From positions 1 to 48,553 of the forward strand of contig NZ_LHUR01000020.1 of assembly GCF_001263795.1 (NCBI RefSeq): DNA of 48,553 nt, read 5' to 3'. A program made the translations under genes and the position numbers. The notes beneath the pieces are model-generated. The model ran no database searches and was not told the origin of the DNA. It was given only the letters and a program-made list of their open reading frames with translations. This DNA comes from Clostridium homopropionicum DSM 5847. Lineage in GTDB: Bacteria > Bacillota > Clostridia > Clostridiales > Clostridiaceae. Shown one piece after another: positions 17,201-25,792 of the stretch; the stretch's first letter is position 1, and every line of letters starts with the position of its first letter.

Positions 17201-20200
17201 AGATGCTGCATAATTACATAACCTGCTGAATTAAGATCTCCTGTATGAAGTCCCTTTTGATGGTTTTCAGGAAAACTATTTAGTGTATTTCTTAGAGGTT
17301 CTTTATTATGCCTAAGTAATATTTCAAAAATTAGATTAACTTTGCATTCATAAGCTTTTGACTTCATGGTATTTTGAAGATCAATGGCAAGTCTTCCAAA
17401 TTGGTATCCCGTTTCTCTTTTATTTAAATAGGAACAGAGAAAATGGCCATATGCAGTATAGGAGGCTGGGCTTAAAGGAGAGTTTCCATATTTTATTGAA
17501 ATTTCTACTATATTCAATGTTATTATAAGAAAAACCATTTCTGAGTCAGTGTAGGCTGCAAGACCTGCACTGGCCAAAATTCTCATAATTGCGAGCATAG
17601 TTCCATCTCTCATTGGAGGCATGCTCTTTAAGTCTTCAAAAGTACGTCCTATTAGTGCAAATTTAATCTTAAAATATCTTATAGATATGTCTAAAGTGGT
17701 AGGATTTACAGGTAAATTGACATTGAAAAGACTTAAAACATATCTTGCCTCATCTACTGCTTCCTTTAGCTTGTTTTCAACTGTTAAATGTTCAATTCTA
17801 ATCTCATAGATTTTACATTTATCAAGAAGGGTTCTGCCATTTTCAAGAACCTCATTGCCATACTTTTTCATAAGTTCAACTTGTCCAGAGGCGTAAGCTG
17901 CAGTGGTTGCTTCTGTAAGAAGGCTCAGGGTCAATTCATAATGTTTTAACCATCCTTCTGAACCTAAGGTTTCTATTCCTCTCTTAAAATATTCCAGTGC
18001 CCTATCGTAGGCATAGAAACTAGCAGCTCTTTTACCAGATGCTAAATTAAGTTTAGTAAGAAAAAGAATCTCCATTTTCTCTTTAAAAATATCTTCTGCT
18101 TGATTTAAGTGCTCTGTTATTTCAAATAAATTTTCATTCTCATCTATATTGTTACCGCTTTTTTCTAGTAGGTACATTCCAATTCCATAATGAATTTCAG
18201 ATCTCTGAATTATATTTATCAAGGAGTAAACTGCTTGTTTAACCCTGTCGTGTGAAAAACAAAAGGTATCAGTAGTATTTCCTATATCCTTTGAATAAAT
18301 ATCAGATTGACTCAAACGGATGAAACCTTCATATGAGGAATTTTGCAGAGCATTTGAAACTTCTTCATAAGGTAGATCTAAAATATTTGAAATGGTGACT
18401 GCTTCGAAGTTATTATGCATACATGCAGCAACCTTAAGTGCCTCTATAGCTTCTATATTTAGTTTTTTAAGTTTTCTGATCAGTATATCGGAAAGAGCAT
18501 TACCAAAGCTGGTGATGCCCAATTGATCCAAATTGATAGTCCATTTTTTTTCCTTTCCTGCATAAATGAGAATTCCTTCATCTTTATAAGATTTTATAAG
18601 CTGCTGGAGGAAAAAAGGATTTCCACCAGATTTTTCAAAGCACAGACTTGAAAAACTCTCAATATCCTGATTCCAATGCTGGAATAATGATCCTACTAAT
18701 TGACTAACCTCTTGTAAAGTTAAAGGCTTCAGGGTAATTATTTGCTCACTAGTCATGCTTTTAGAGAGTTGAGTTAAAATAGACCAGAGGGGATGATTGG
18801 AATCTACTTCATTGTTTCTGTAAGTTCCAACAAAAAGAATAGGGAAATTTTCTTTGTTATTTAATAAGTACTGAAGCAGCTTGATACTATTTATATCAGC
18901 CCACTGTAAATCATCCAGAAATAAGAGTATAGGTCTATCTTTTGAAACAGCATGAAAAAAACGAATGAAAGCACTATGGAGTATGCTTTGGGCCTCGTTA
19001 AACATAAATAATTCAGAGTGTTTCTGTGGTCCTATAATAAGTTCTAGTTTTGGGAAAATTTTCGTAATCATACTGGCATTTGAGTCAAGAGCTTGGATAA
19101 ATTTATCTTTCCACAGAGCAACCTGTTCCTTGCCTTGAACCAATATTTCATTAAAATAATTATCAAATGCCTGAACAAAAGATGAGTAGGGAGTGTTATT
19201 ATTGTATTGGTCATACTTACCGTGAATAAAAATATATCCAGAGCTTTTGATTAAAGTACCTATGGTATTAACTAAGGTAGTCTTCCCAACTCCTGAATAA
19301 CCAGAAACCATAATAATTTTTGAAGTATTGTCCATTTTAACCGATTCAAAAGTATCCATTAAAATTTTAATTTGAGTTTCTCGTCCAAAAATTTTTTCAT
19401 CAGGGAATAATTCTCCACAAACATTTCTTTTGCATGGAATAAATTCTTTTATCTTATATTTTTCATCTTTAAATTCGAGTCTATTTAAGCATTCTTTCAA
19501 ATCGCATTTTAACTCATGTGAGGTTTCATATCGTTTTTCTAATTTTTTTTCAAGCAGTATTCCTATAATATCAGACAAAATCTTAGGAATCTCTGGGTTT
19601 AAAAGACAAACAGGAACTGGCTCCTTTGCAATATGGAAGTGTATTATCTCTATGGGATCTTCAGATTCAAAAGGCCGCTTTCCAGTTAGCATCTCATAAA
19701 GAATAATCCCAAGAGAGTACAAGTCAGATCTACAATCTATTTTACAGTTTATTCTTCCGGTTTGTTCCGGCGAAATATATGCCACTTCATAACTGCTTTG
19801 CATTTCTCCCAAAGATTTTTTGTTGTCAAAGGTGGTCATAGAAGTAGCCAAATTTCCTTTAAAACCAGTAAGTTTGATAATTTCTGCATCCCAATTTACA
19901 AAGATATTATCTGGTTTTATATGTAAGTGTAAAATATTTGCATTATGTAAATATTCTACAGATTCTGCTAATTTTATGGCAAGTTTTAGAAATTTTTTAA
20001 CTGAAAAGCTTTTATTCTTTAATATATTGTAAAGTATATCACTACCGAAATCCTCTAAAATCAGTATTGGATCCACTTTGTAGCTTATGATATTCAAAAG
20101 TTTTACAATTCCATCATGATTAAGTTTTTTGCTAGCATCTAATTCATTCATAAAAAAAGAAAATTTGTCTTCCTTAGTATTTTTGTTGGTAAACTGTTTT

Positions 20201-20304
20201 AAGATAACAGGAATTTGATCTTCTTCACTGAAGGACTTATAAAAAATGAAATCTTGATTTTCAAATATTTTAGTGGGGGCTTTAAACCCTGTAAAACTTT
20301 CCAA
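14221..20304 (-). CDS. giant pseudokinase-ATPase-TPR-GAF-hybrid histidine kinase (REC, HPt)
   Basis: The 2027 residues hold, in order, a Ser/Thr-kinase-like domain (1-275), a STAND/AAA-type ATPase (P-loop GYSGVGKTT 335-343, LFLDDLQWAD ~460), a long helical TPR-like region (~620-1280), GAF (~1320-1480), HisKA with H1529 (NMSHEMRTPLNG), HATPase (GGTGLGLSI ~1710), receiver with D1822 and HPt with H1964. The kinase domain keeps VILK K36, SPE and DLYSLG, but HRD is HLH (126-128) and DFG is GFK (147-149), so it is probably a pseudokinase. There are no membrane segments, so it should be a cytoplasmic sensor. It starts at TTG after GGAGGTGA. Confidence 0.93.
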   Translation of the reverse strand: MESFTGFKAPTKIFENQDFIFYKSFSEEDQIPVILKQFTNKNTKEDKFSFFMNELDASKKLNHDGIVKLLNIISYKVDPILILEDFGSDILYNILKNKSFSVKKFLKLAIKLAESVEYLHNANILHLHIKPDNIFVNWDAEIIKLTGFKGNLATSMTTFDNKKSLGEMQSSYEVAYISPEQTGRINCKIDCRSDLYSLGIILYEMLTGKRPFESEDPIEIIHFHIAKEPVPVCLLNPEIPKILSDIIGILLEKKLEKRYETSHELKCDLKECLNRLEFKDEKYKIKEFIPCKRNVCGELFPDEKIFGRETQIKILMDTFESVKMDNTSKIIMVSGYSGVGKTTLVNTIGTLIKSSGYIFIHGKYDQYNNNTPYSSFVQAFDNYFNEILVQGKEQVALWKDKFIQALDSNASMITKIFPKLELIIGPQKHSELFMFNEAQSILHSAFIRFFHAVSKDRPILLFLDDLQWADINSIKLLQYLLNNKENFPILFVGTYRNNEVDSNHPLWSILTQLSKSMTSEQIITLKPLTLQEVSQLVGSLFQHWNQDIESFSSLCFEKSGGNPFFLQQLIKSYKDEGILIYAGKEKKWTINLDQLGITSFGNALSDILIRKLKKLNIEAIEALKVAACMHNNFEAVTISNILDLPYEEVSNALQNSSYEGFIRLSQSDIYSKDIGNTTDTFCFSHDRVKQAVYSLINIIQRSEIHYGIGMYLLEKSGNNIDENENLFEITEHLNQAEDIFKEKMEILFLTKLNLASGKRAASFYAYDRALEYFKRGIETLGSEGWLKHYELTLSLLTEATTAAYASGQVELMKKYGNEVLENGRTLLDKCKIYEIRIEHLTVENKLKEAVDEARYVLSLFNVNLPVNPTTLDISIRYFKIKFALIGRTFEDLKSMPPMRDGTMLAIMRILASAGLAAYTDSEMVFLIITLNIVEISIKYGNSPLSPASYTAYGHFLCSYLNKRETGYQFGRLAIDLQNTMKSKAYECKVNLIFEILLRHNKEPLRNTLNSFPENHQKGLHTGDLNSAGYVIMQHLVYMYLAGLELSTIYKVTLEYKEDLLITGNRIPISICFMYLQGIENLMEGSKVPWEIQGHYYDEKAELLAYEEVNDKAVTFNIYFNKMVIAYLFGQYEEAINNLKNAEVNLKGAIGTFCIPVLNFYSALINLKFMSISSEKTKKRLYSGKAKYFLKKVKSFYKDAPENNENKYYLIKAEEARIYGNYELAIQYFNMSIKSAGKNGFLQEEALGNELAAKMLYSLGRSHDASKYAQAGIACYTKWGCPSKAKQLQYTLKRSFMGMEQHTNVDKFKATENFDSHQFLDLETIIRGSQAISEEIVLSELLKKMLSIVLQNSGARKAFFIMETNGELFVEAQGTVMDSSIELKKAVPLKENSEILEKLINYVVNTRETIILNNTEEIRHFTDDNLSNEKESLSLLCMPIESKRNLVGILYLENDLINGVFTRQHMKILKIFASQLAISIENAKLYQNLEKMVDERTLELKLKNNELENANKKLENADRAKNSFLANMSHEMRTPLNGVIGMASMLQKSRLDGEQKESVDAIIHSAQSLLAIINDILDFSKIQANKIDLEEQNFNLVHMIQELLPAFALKAKEKRINLSCSVKEGSLEFLKGDPLRIKEIIINLLSNAIKFTEKGKVEMEVSSEKIEDTTGVLEITVRDTGIGISEEKLDYIFQDFTQADSSTARRFGGTGLGLSITKKLVEMMNGTIKVKSKLDIGSTFTCKVYLKLPEAIVVHDTSSGEEEYQSIEKLTGYRILVAEDDEISRKYINSILKYLSCEVTIVSDGIGVLEELKLHKFDCILMDKNMPNLDGIETTRIIRRDEYITGAHIPIIALTASAIVGEREKLLSSGMDYYLSKPVNEKELIYTLKSAKKSFVLKKTKKAIKNPSTSQWIEKDIFLEEASLYGEDIMSEILDEFLQGYALTLQRIKNHIENSNFSDAEKEIHRFASTVSIFQCKSFVDTLRQMETYARNQNLENLISSYALVVENIVPLSHELENIKNQLSKKLY

Positions 20305-20326
20305 CTTAAATCACCTCCATATCTAG

Positions 20327-20354
20327 ATTATAATATACTTCTCTTATATTTCAA
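20327..20354 (-). promoter_or_regulatory. sigma-A promoter of the hybrid kinase gene
   Basis: On the minus strand: TTGAAA (20354-20349), a 16-base spacer, TATAAT (20332-20327). The predicted start of transcription near 20320 leaves a leader of only ~16 bases that holds the GGAGGTGA ribosome site. Confidence 0.75.
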
Positions 20355-20402
20355 TGAAAGGTTGAGTTCTAGAAGTGATTCTATAATCCATTAATTAATT
20401 TG

Positions 20403-20451
20403 TTTACACTGCTGTAACAAATCTACGAGGATTTGTAATATTCCCATGTTA
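20403..20451 (+). promoter_or_regulatory. 49-bp conserved element upstream of the export operon (copy A)
   Basis: It begins TTTACACTGCTGTAACAAAT and ends GATTTGTAATATT, two bases, then CATGTTA, matching copy B (13337-13385, opposite strand) at 41/49 positions. It contains the perfect dyad ACAAATC-TACGAG-GATTTGT (20418-20437). It ends 86 bp before the HlyD-like gene and is oriented towards it. It also lies ~50 bp beyond the kinase promoter, so it could influence that gene too. Confidence 0.75.
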
Positions 20452-20537
20452 CTCTTTTAGTTATAGAAGAATATTGATGACGATTATTAGGATAAGATTG
20501 TCATATTTATGAAATATATAAATCAGGAGGTAACAAT

Positions 20538-21431
20538 ATGGATAACAACATATTTAGAAAGTCATCACTTGAAAGAATATCTTCACCAGAACAGCTAAAT
20601 GAGTATATTAAAATTACTAATCCTAGCGTTTGGGGAGTTGTATTCGCATGTATGGCTATATTAGTTGCACTGGCCTTTTGGTCAGTTTTTGGAAGCATAC
20701 CTGAATCTGTACAAACAAGGGGAGTCATTTTCCCTGAAAATGGTGTTACTAAGGTAATATCTCAGGCCAGCGGAAGAGTAACAGATGTGAGGGTAAAGAC
20801 CGGAGATTTTGTACAAAGTGGTCAGATAATTGCAGTTGTTCCTCAGGATGCCATATTGAACGAAATAAAACAACTGAAGGCTCAAAATAATGTGAATACA
20901 GAAATGCTTTTAGCATTAATGTCTGAATATGAAAGAACATCTGTAATAGTAGCTCCAGTTTCTGGTGTTGTTCTTGATGTAATAGGATCACAGGAGATGG
21001 TTTCAGCAAATCAGGCTGTTGCAAATATAGTAAAAAGTGAAAAGTACTCTAATGATAAGCAAGTTATATGTTATATACCAACAGGAACTGCAAAGAAGCT
21101 CAGAGAAGGAATGGAGGTTCAAGTTTCACCGGACTTTGCATCTAGAGAAGAGTATGGATATATGTACGGTCGTATTGCAAGTATAGGGTCTTATTCTGTG
21201 ACAGAAGCAAATATTCTATCTACCCTTGGAAGCAAACAGTATGCAGTAGGCATAGTGCCTCAGGATAACTCAGTTGAGGTAAGAATTAATCTTACTGTAG
21301 ATCCAAATTCAGCGGAAAAGATAAAATGGTCTAATGAAAAGGGGGAAAGCATAAGGCTTGATATTGGAACAAAGTGTAATATGCTTATTATTGTAAATAA
21401 TATGCCCCCATACAAGCTTATATTTAATTAA
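20538..21431 (+). CDS. NHLM-type bacteriocin system secretion protein (HlyD-like)
   Basis: The 297-residue membrane-fusion-type protein has a cytoplasmic N-terminus, one membrane segment (about 31-52), and a biotinyl-lipoyl-like half-motif ISQASGRVTDVRVKTGDFVQSGQIIAVV (about 74-101). A short hairpin region and the C-terminal barrel follow. The layout matches the HlyD-like component of export systems for Nif11/NHLP-leader peptides, which fits the Nif11 precursors in the same island. It is the first gene of a four-gene operon and follows an AGGAGG site and the 49-bp element. Confidence 0.9.
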   Translation: MDNNIFRKSSLERISSPEQLNEYIKITNPSVWGVVFACMAILVALAFWSVFGSIPESVQTRGVIFPENGVTKVISQASGRVTDVRVKTGDFVQSGQIIAVVPQDAILNEIKQLKAQNNVNTEMLLALMSEYERTSVIVAPVSGVVLDVIGSQEMVSANQAVANIVKSEKYSNDKQVICYIPTGTAKKLREGMEVQVSPDFASREEYGYMYGRIASIGSYSVTEANILSTLGSKQYAVGIVPQDNSVEVRINLTVDPNSAEKIKWSNEKGESIRLDIGTKCNMLIIVNNMPPYKLIFN

Positions 21432-21446
21432 AGAGGCGGTGATTTA

Positions 21447-23600
21447 ATGGCAAGGATAGCAAAAGTACCTGTTGTAATGCAGATGGAGGCTTTGGAGTGT
21501 GGAGCTGCTTCACTGTGTATGATTCTCGCCTATCACGGCAAGTGGATACCTTTAGAACAGGTTAGAGCTGACTGTGGTGTTTCTAGAGATGGAAGTAGTG
21601 CTAAAAATATTCTAAGAGCTGCTAGATCTTACGGACTTAAGGCCCAGGGCTTTAGAATGGAGCCTTCAACCCTTAAGGAGATAGAGCTGCCAGTAATTAT
21701 TCATTGGAACTTTAATCATTTTTTAGTGTTAAACGGCTTTAAAAAAGGGAAAGCTGTTCTTAATGACCCAGCCAGAGGTAATGTAGAGGTTTCCATGGAG
21801 GAATTTGATAAGTCCTTCACTGGAGTAGTGCTTAGATTTGAAAAGACAGAGGAATTTGTTGCAGAAGGTAAACCGAAGAGTGTTTGGCAGTTTGCAAGAA
21901 AGAGGCTTAAGGGAACTCTAGTGCCATTCATGTTCGTTGTAATAACAGGAATACTTACTGCAGGGGTAGGCATAATTACACCAGCCTTTTCAAGAATATT
22001 CATAGATAATATACTTTCTGGAAAAAATCCTGACTGGCTTGGACCATTTATAATTTTCATATTAGGTACACTTTTATTTCAGTTTGTTGTGAGAGTTGTG
22101 GAAGCCGTATACTTGCTAAAAATACAGGGGATGCTTTCAGTATCAGCAAACGCCATGTTTATGTGGCATGTATTAAGATTACCTGTTGAATTTTTTTTAC
22201 AACGTTATATTGGTGATGTTGCAGCAAGACAGTCTAGCAACGAAACAATTGCATATACTCTTATAGGTAAACTAGCACCAGTATTTTTGAACATTTGTAT
22301 GTTGTTCTTTTACTTTATAATTATGCTGAATTATAGTCCCTTGCTCACAGCAGTAGGAATTGTTACTACATTTTTAAATATTGTAACTTTTAAATGGATT
22401 TCACAAAAGAGAGTTAATATGAGCAGAATACTTCAGAGAGATGCTGGAAAGCTTTCAGGTGTTACTGTTTCGGGTATCGAGATGATAGAAACTATTAAAG
22501 CAAGCGGTGCTGAAAATGGATTTTTTGAACGTTGGGCAGGCTATCAGGCAAAACAAAATAATGCTCAAGTAAATTTTACAAAAACAAATCAATATTTAGG
22601 AGCCATACCTTCACTGCTTCAGCAGCTTGCAAATATCGCAATACTTATGATAGGTGTTTATCTTATACTGGATGGTAAATTTACAATAGGAACACTTATG
22701 GCTTTTCAAGGTTTTCTTTCAGCATTTTTAAAGCCAGTAAATGAACTTATTGAAGTGGGACAATCCTTTCAAGAAATGCGGTCATCCATGGAAAGAGTTG
22801 AAGATGTTATGAATTACAAGCCTGATGTAGAGATTGAAGATTTTCAAGATGAAAAAGAGAAGGATAAGAGTTACGAGAAACTTAATGGGAACATCACTAT
22901 AAAAAATATTACTTTTGGGTATAATCGACTTAGTCTACCTCTTATAGAAAATTTCAGCATGAACCTTAAACCCGGCTCACGTGTTGCCTTTGTAGGGGGA
23001 TCAGGAAGCGGAAAGTCTACACTTGCTAAGCTCATATCAGGATTATACAAGCCTTGGTCTGGTGATATTTTACTTGATGGAGATTCCATAGATAAAGTAA
23101 ATAGAAGTGTTTTAACAGGTTCTTTAGCAGTGGTTGATCAAGAAGTTATACTCTTTGAGGATACCATTCTAAACAATTTAACATTATGGGATACCTCTAT
23201 TGAACAAACAACAATAGTTGCGGCATCAAAGGATGCTCAGATACATGAGGATATCATGCAGCGTGAGGGTGGTTATGAACATATAATTAAAGAGGGTGGC
23301 AAAAACTTCTCCGGAGGGCAGAGACAGCGTTTTGAAATAGCAAGAGCTTTGGCACAGGAGCCGACAATAATTATATTGGATGAAGCCACTTCAGCATTAG
23401 ATGCAAAAACAGAGCTTGATATAATGAATGCCATAAAGGCAAGGGGTATTACATGTATAATTGTTGCTCACAGACTATCAACCATTAGAGACAGTGATGA
23501 AATAATAGTATTAGATAAGGGCAAGGTAGCTGAGAGAGGCACCCATGAAGATCTAATGAAGCTAGACGGTGTATATACTAGACTTATAACTACAGAATAG
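21447..23600 (+). CDS. NHLM-type peptide exporter with C39 leader peptidase (ABC permease/ATPase)
   Basis: The 717-residue protein combines three parts. The first is an N-terminal C39 peptidase (catalytic C18 in EALECGAASL, H91 in NFNHF, D107 in LNDPARG). Then come a six-helix ABC membrane domain (~150-440) and a nucleotide-binding domain (Walker A GGSGSGKST with K523, signature FSGGQRQR ~621, Walker B IIILDEATSALD ~645). It should cut after the AGG of precursor leaders and export the cores. It lies 15 bp after the HlyD-like gene and 11 bp before the second ABC protein. Confidence 0.95.
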   Translation: MARIAKVPVVMQMEALECGAASLCMILAYHGKWIPLEQVRADCGVSRDGSSAKNILRAARSYGLKAQGFRMEPSTLKEIELPVIIHWNFNHFLVLNGFKKGKAVLNDPARGNVEVSMEEFDKSFTGVVLRFEKTEEFVAEGKPKSVWQFARKRLKGTLVPFMFVVITGILTAGVGIITPAFSRIFIDNILSGKNPDWLGPFIIFILGTLLFQFVVRVVEAVYLLKIQGMLSVSANAMFMWHVLRLPVEFFLQRYIGDVAARQSSNETIAYTLIGKLAPVFLNICMLFFYFIIMLNYSPLLTAVGIVTTFLNIVTFKWISQKRVNMSRILQRDAGKLSGVTVSGIEMIETIKASGAENGFFERWAGYQAKQNNAQVNFTKTNQYLGAIPSLLQQLANIAILMIGVYLILDGKFTIGTLMAFQGFLSAFLKPVNELIEVGQSFQEMRSSMERVEDVMNYKPDVEIEDFQDEKEKDKSYEKLNGNITIKNITFGYNRLSLPLIENFSMNLKPGSRVAFVGGSGSGKSTLAKLISGLYKPWSGDILLDGDSIDKVNRSVLTGSLAVVDQEVILFEDTILNNLTLWDTSIEQTTIVAASKDAQIHEDIMQREGGYEHIIKEGGKNFSGGQRQRFEIARALAQEPTIIILDEATSALDAKTELDIMNAIKARGITCIIVAHRLSTIRDSDEIIVLDKGKVAERGTHEDLMKLDGVYTRLITTE

Positions 23601-23611
23601 GGGGTGTAGGA

Positions 23612-25792
23612 ATGTCAGATGGCTTTAATCAACAGTTGAAAGACAGAATGAAAAATGATAATTTTTCCATGAAGGAGGCTTTTTATAATTTTTCATCCAT
23701 AGTTAAGGGGGAAAGAAAAGGACCAAAATTTAAAGATACAATAGGAAATAAATCAGGAAGTGCCATTGAACAAGTTTTGACCAATTTAGGAGTTAAGATT
23801 CCTTCACTTCCCAAGGGCATTACGGATTTAAACGAACAGCTTGAATATATGCTAAGGGCATCTGGAGTTATGAGAAGAAGGGTAGAACTTAAGGGAAGTT
23901 GGTGGAAGGATGGAGGAGGCCCACTGCTTGGAAGTACTACTAAGGGTGAGGTTATTGCAATACTACCTGGACTTTTACAGGGATATATATATTATGACCC
24001 TGATACGGGAAATAAGATTCCAATGAATAAAAAAACTGCTAAGAATATAAGTATTGATGCTTTCTGCTTTTATAAACCTTTTCCGGCAAGAAAACTAACT
24101 ATTAGGGATTTATTGTTATATATAGCTAAATGTATTACTTATGCAGATATAGCAATGGTTATAGTTGCAAGCTTATTAGTAAGCCTTCTTGGTATGTTTA
24201 CTCCATATATGAATAAACAGATATTTGATTCTGTTATTCCTTCAGGAACAAAGGAAGATATAGTTCCAGTTGGAGGACTTTTAGTAGGAGCTGCCATAGG
24301 AACTCTGCTTTTTGGTATTACTAGAAGCATAATATTAAATCGGTTTAGAGATAAAATAAATACAACTGTACAAGGAGCAACAATGGCAAGGATATTCTCT
24401 CTTCCTGCTACGTTTTTCAAGGAATATTCATCAGGAGAGTTGTCTAGCAGGTCAATGAGTATAAATCATATTTGCAGCATGTTATCGGATACTGTTTTAA
24501 CCTCTGGACTATCTGCTATTTTTTCAATTGTATATATATTTCAAATGGTTAGATATGCTCCAAGTCTTGTGAAGCCAGGCTTGATTATAATACTGTCTAT
24601 GTTGATATTTACAATATTAACAGTTTTACTTCAGCAGAAAATAACAAAGAAGAAAACTATAGTTAGTGCAAAAATAAGTGGATTAGTTTACGGGCTTTTT
24701 AGCGGCATACAGAAATTCAAGCTTGCCGGTGCAGAAAAAAGAGCTTTTTCAAAATGGGCAGATGCATACAAAGAGGAGGGAAGACTCACATACTCTCCAC
24801 CTCTGTTTTTAAAACTTAGTACACCAATATCAGCTGCTATGACACTTGGAGGAGGACTCATCATTTACTATTTTGCAGGAAAGTCTCAGGTATCTCCTTC
24901 TGATTATATAGCGTTTAATACAGCTTATGGTTCTGTAAGTAGTGCAATAATGCAGCTTTCAGGAATAGTTACAACACTTGCAAATATTAAACCTCATCTT
25001 GATATGGTAAAGCCTATACTTAATGCAGTTCCAGAAATAGATGAAAATAAAAAGGTTGTAACTCAGCTTAGTGGGGAAATTGAACTTAATAACATAACCT
25101 TCCGTTATGTAGAGAATGGACCTGCTATTTTAGATAATGTAAGCTTTAAAGTTAAGAAGGGAGAATATGTAGCCTTAGTAGGTAAGACAGGTTGTGGTAA
25201 GTCAACGCTTATGAGGCTTATGCTCGGTTTTGAAAAGCCTGAAGCAGGGGCTATTTACTATGATGGGAACGATCTTGAAAGCCTTGATGTACCTTCTGTA
25301 AGAAAGAATATTGGTGTAGTGCTTCAAAACGGAAAGCTTTTTTCAGGAGATATTTTTTCAAACATAATTATAACAGCTCCATGGCTTAAGCTTGAGGATG
25401 CATGGAAGGCAGCACGTTTGGCAGGACTTGATAATGATATAAAGGCAATGCCTATGGGAATGCACACTATGATTTCTGAGGGGAGCGGAGGAATATCAGG
25501 GGGACAGAAGCAGCGAATAATGATTGCAAGAGCAATTGTATCAAAGCCAAATATACTCTTCTTTGATGAAGCTACCTCTGCTCTTGATAATATAACTCAA
25601 AAGATTGTTTCAGAATCAGTTTCTACATTAAATTGTACACGAATAGTTATAGCACACAGACTTTCAACAATAAAAATGTGTGACAGAATTCTAGTACTTG
25701 ATAAAGGGAAAATCGTTGAAGAGGGCAATTTTGAAGAGTTAATGGCTAAGGAGGGGCTTTTTTATGAATTTGCAAGTAGACAAATGGCATAG
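23612..25792 (+). CDS. NHLM-type second ABC permease/ATPase without peptidase
   Basis: The 726-residue half transporter has a ~170-residue N-terminal region that lacks C39 catalytic motifs. Six membrane segments (~170-450) and a nucleotide-binding domain with GKTGCGKST (K530), GGISGGQKQR and LFFDEATSALD follow. NHLM systems typically pair such a protein with the peptidase-bearing one, presumably as a heterodimer. The N-terminal region (KGSWWKDGGGPLLG) matches the regulatory-like domain of this subfamily. The end of the gene contains the ribosome site and start of the next gene. Confidence 0.92.
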   Translation: MSDGFNQQLKDRMKNDNFSMKEAFYNFSSIVKGERKGPKFKDTIGNKSGSAIEQVLTNLGVKIPSLPKGITDLNEQLEYMLRASGVMRRRVELKGSWWKDGGGPLLGSTTKGEVIAILPGLLQGYIYYDPDTGNKIPMNKKTAKNISIDAFCFYKPFPARKLTIRDLLLYIAKCITYADIAMVIVASLLVSLLGMFTPYMNKQIFDSVIPSGTKEDIVPVGGLLVGAAIGTLLFGITRSIILNRFRDKINTTVQGATMARIFSLPATFFKEYSSGELSSRSMSINHICSMLSDTVLTSGLSAIFSIVYIFQMVRYAPSLVKPGLIIILSMLIFTILTVLLQQKITKKKTIVSAKISGLVYGLFSGIQKFKLAGAEKRAFSKWADAYKEEGRLTYSPPLFLKLSTPISAAMTLGGGLIIYYFAGKSQVSPSDYIAFNTAYGSVSSAIMQLSGIVTTLANIKPHLDMVKPILNAVPEIDENKKVVTQLSGEIELNNITFRYVENGPAILDNVSFKVKKGEYVALVGKTGCGKSTLMRLMLGFEKPEAGAIYYDGNDLESLDVPSVRKNIGVVLQNGKLFSGDIFSNIIITAPWLKLEDAWKAARLAGLDNDIKAMPMGMHTMISEGSGGISGGQKQRIMIARAIVSKPNILFFDEATSALDNITQKIVSESVSTLNCTRIVIAHRLSTIKMCDRILVLDKGKIVEEGNFEELMAKEGLFYEFASRQMA

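Noticed and set aside
21447-25792. Reading the two ABC proteins as a nutrient or drug transporter
   Set aside because: The first has a complete C39 peptidase triad (C18, H91, D107) and the operon has an HlyD-like partner. With Nif11-leader precursors nearby, a leader-cleaving peptide exporter fits much better.
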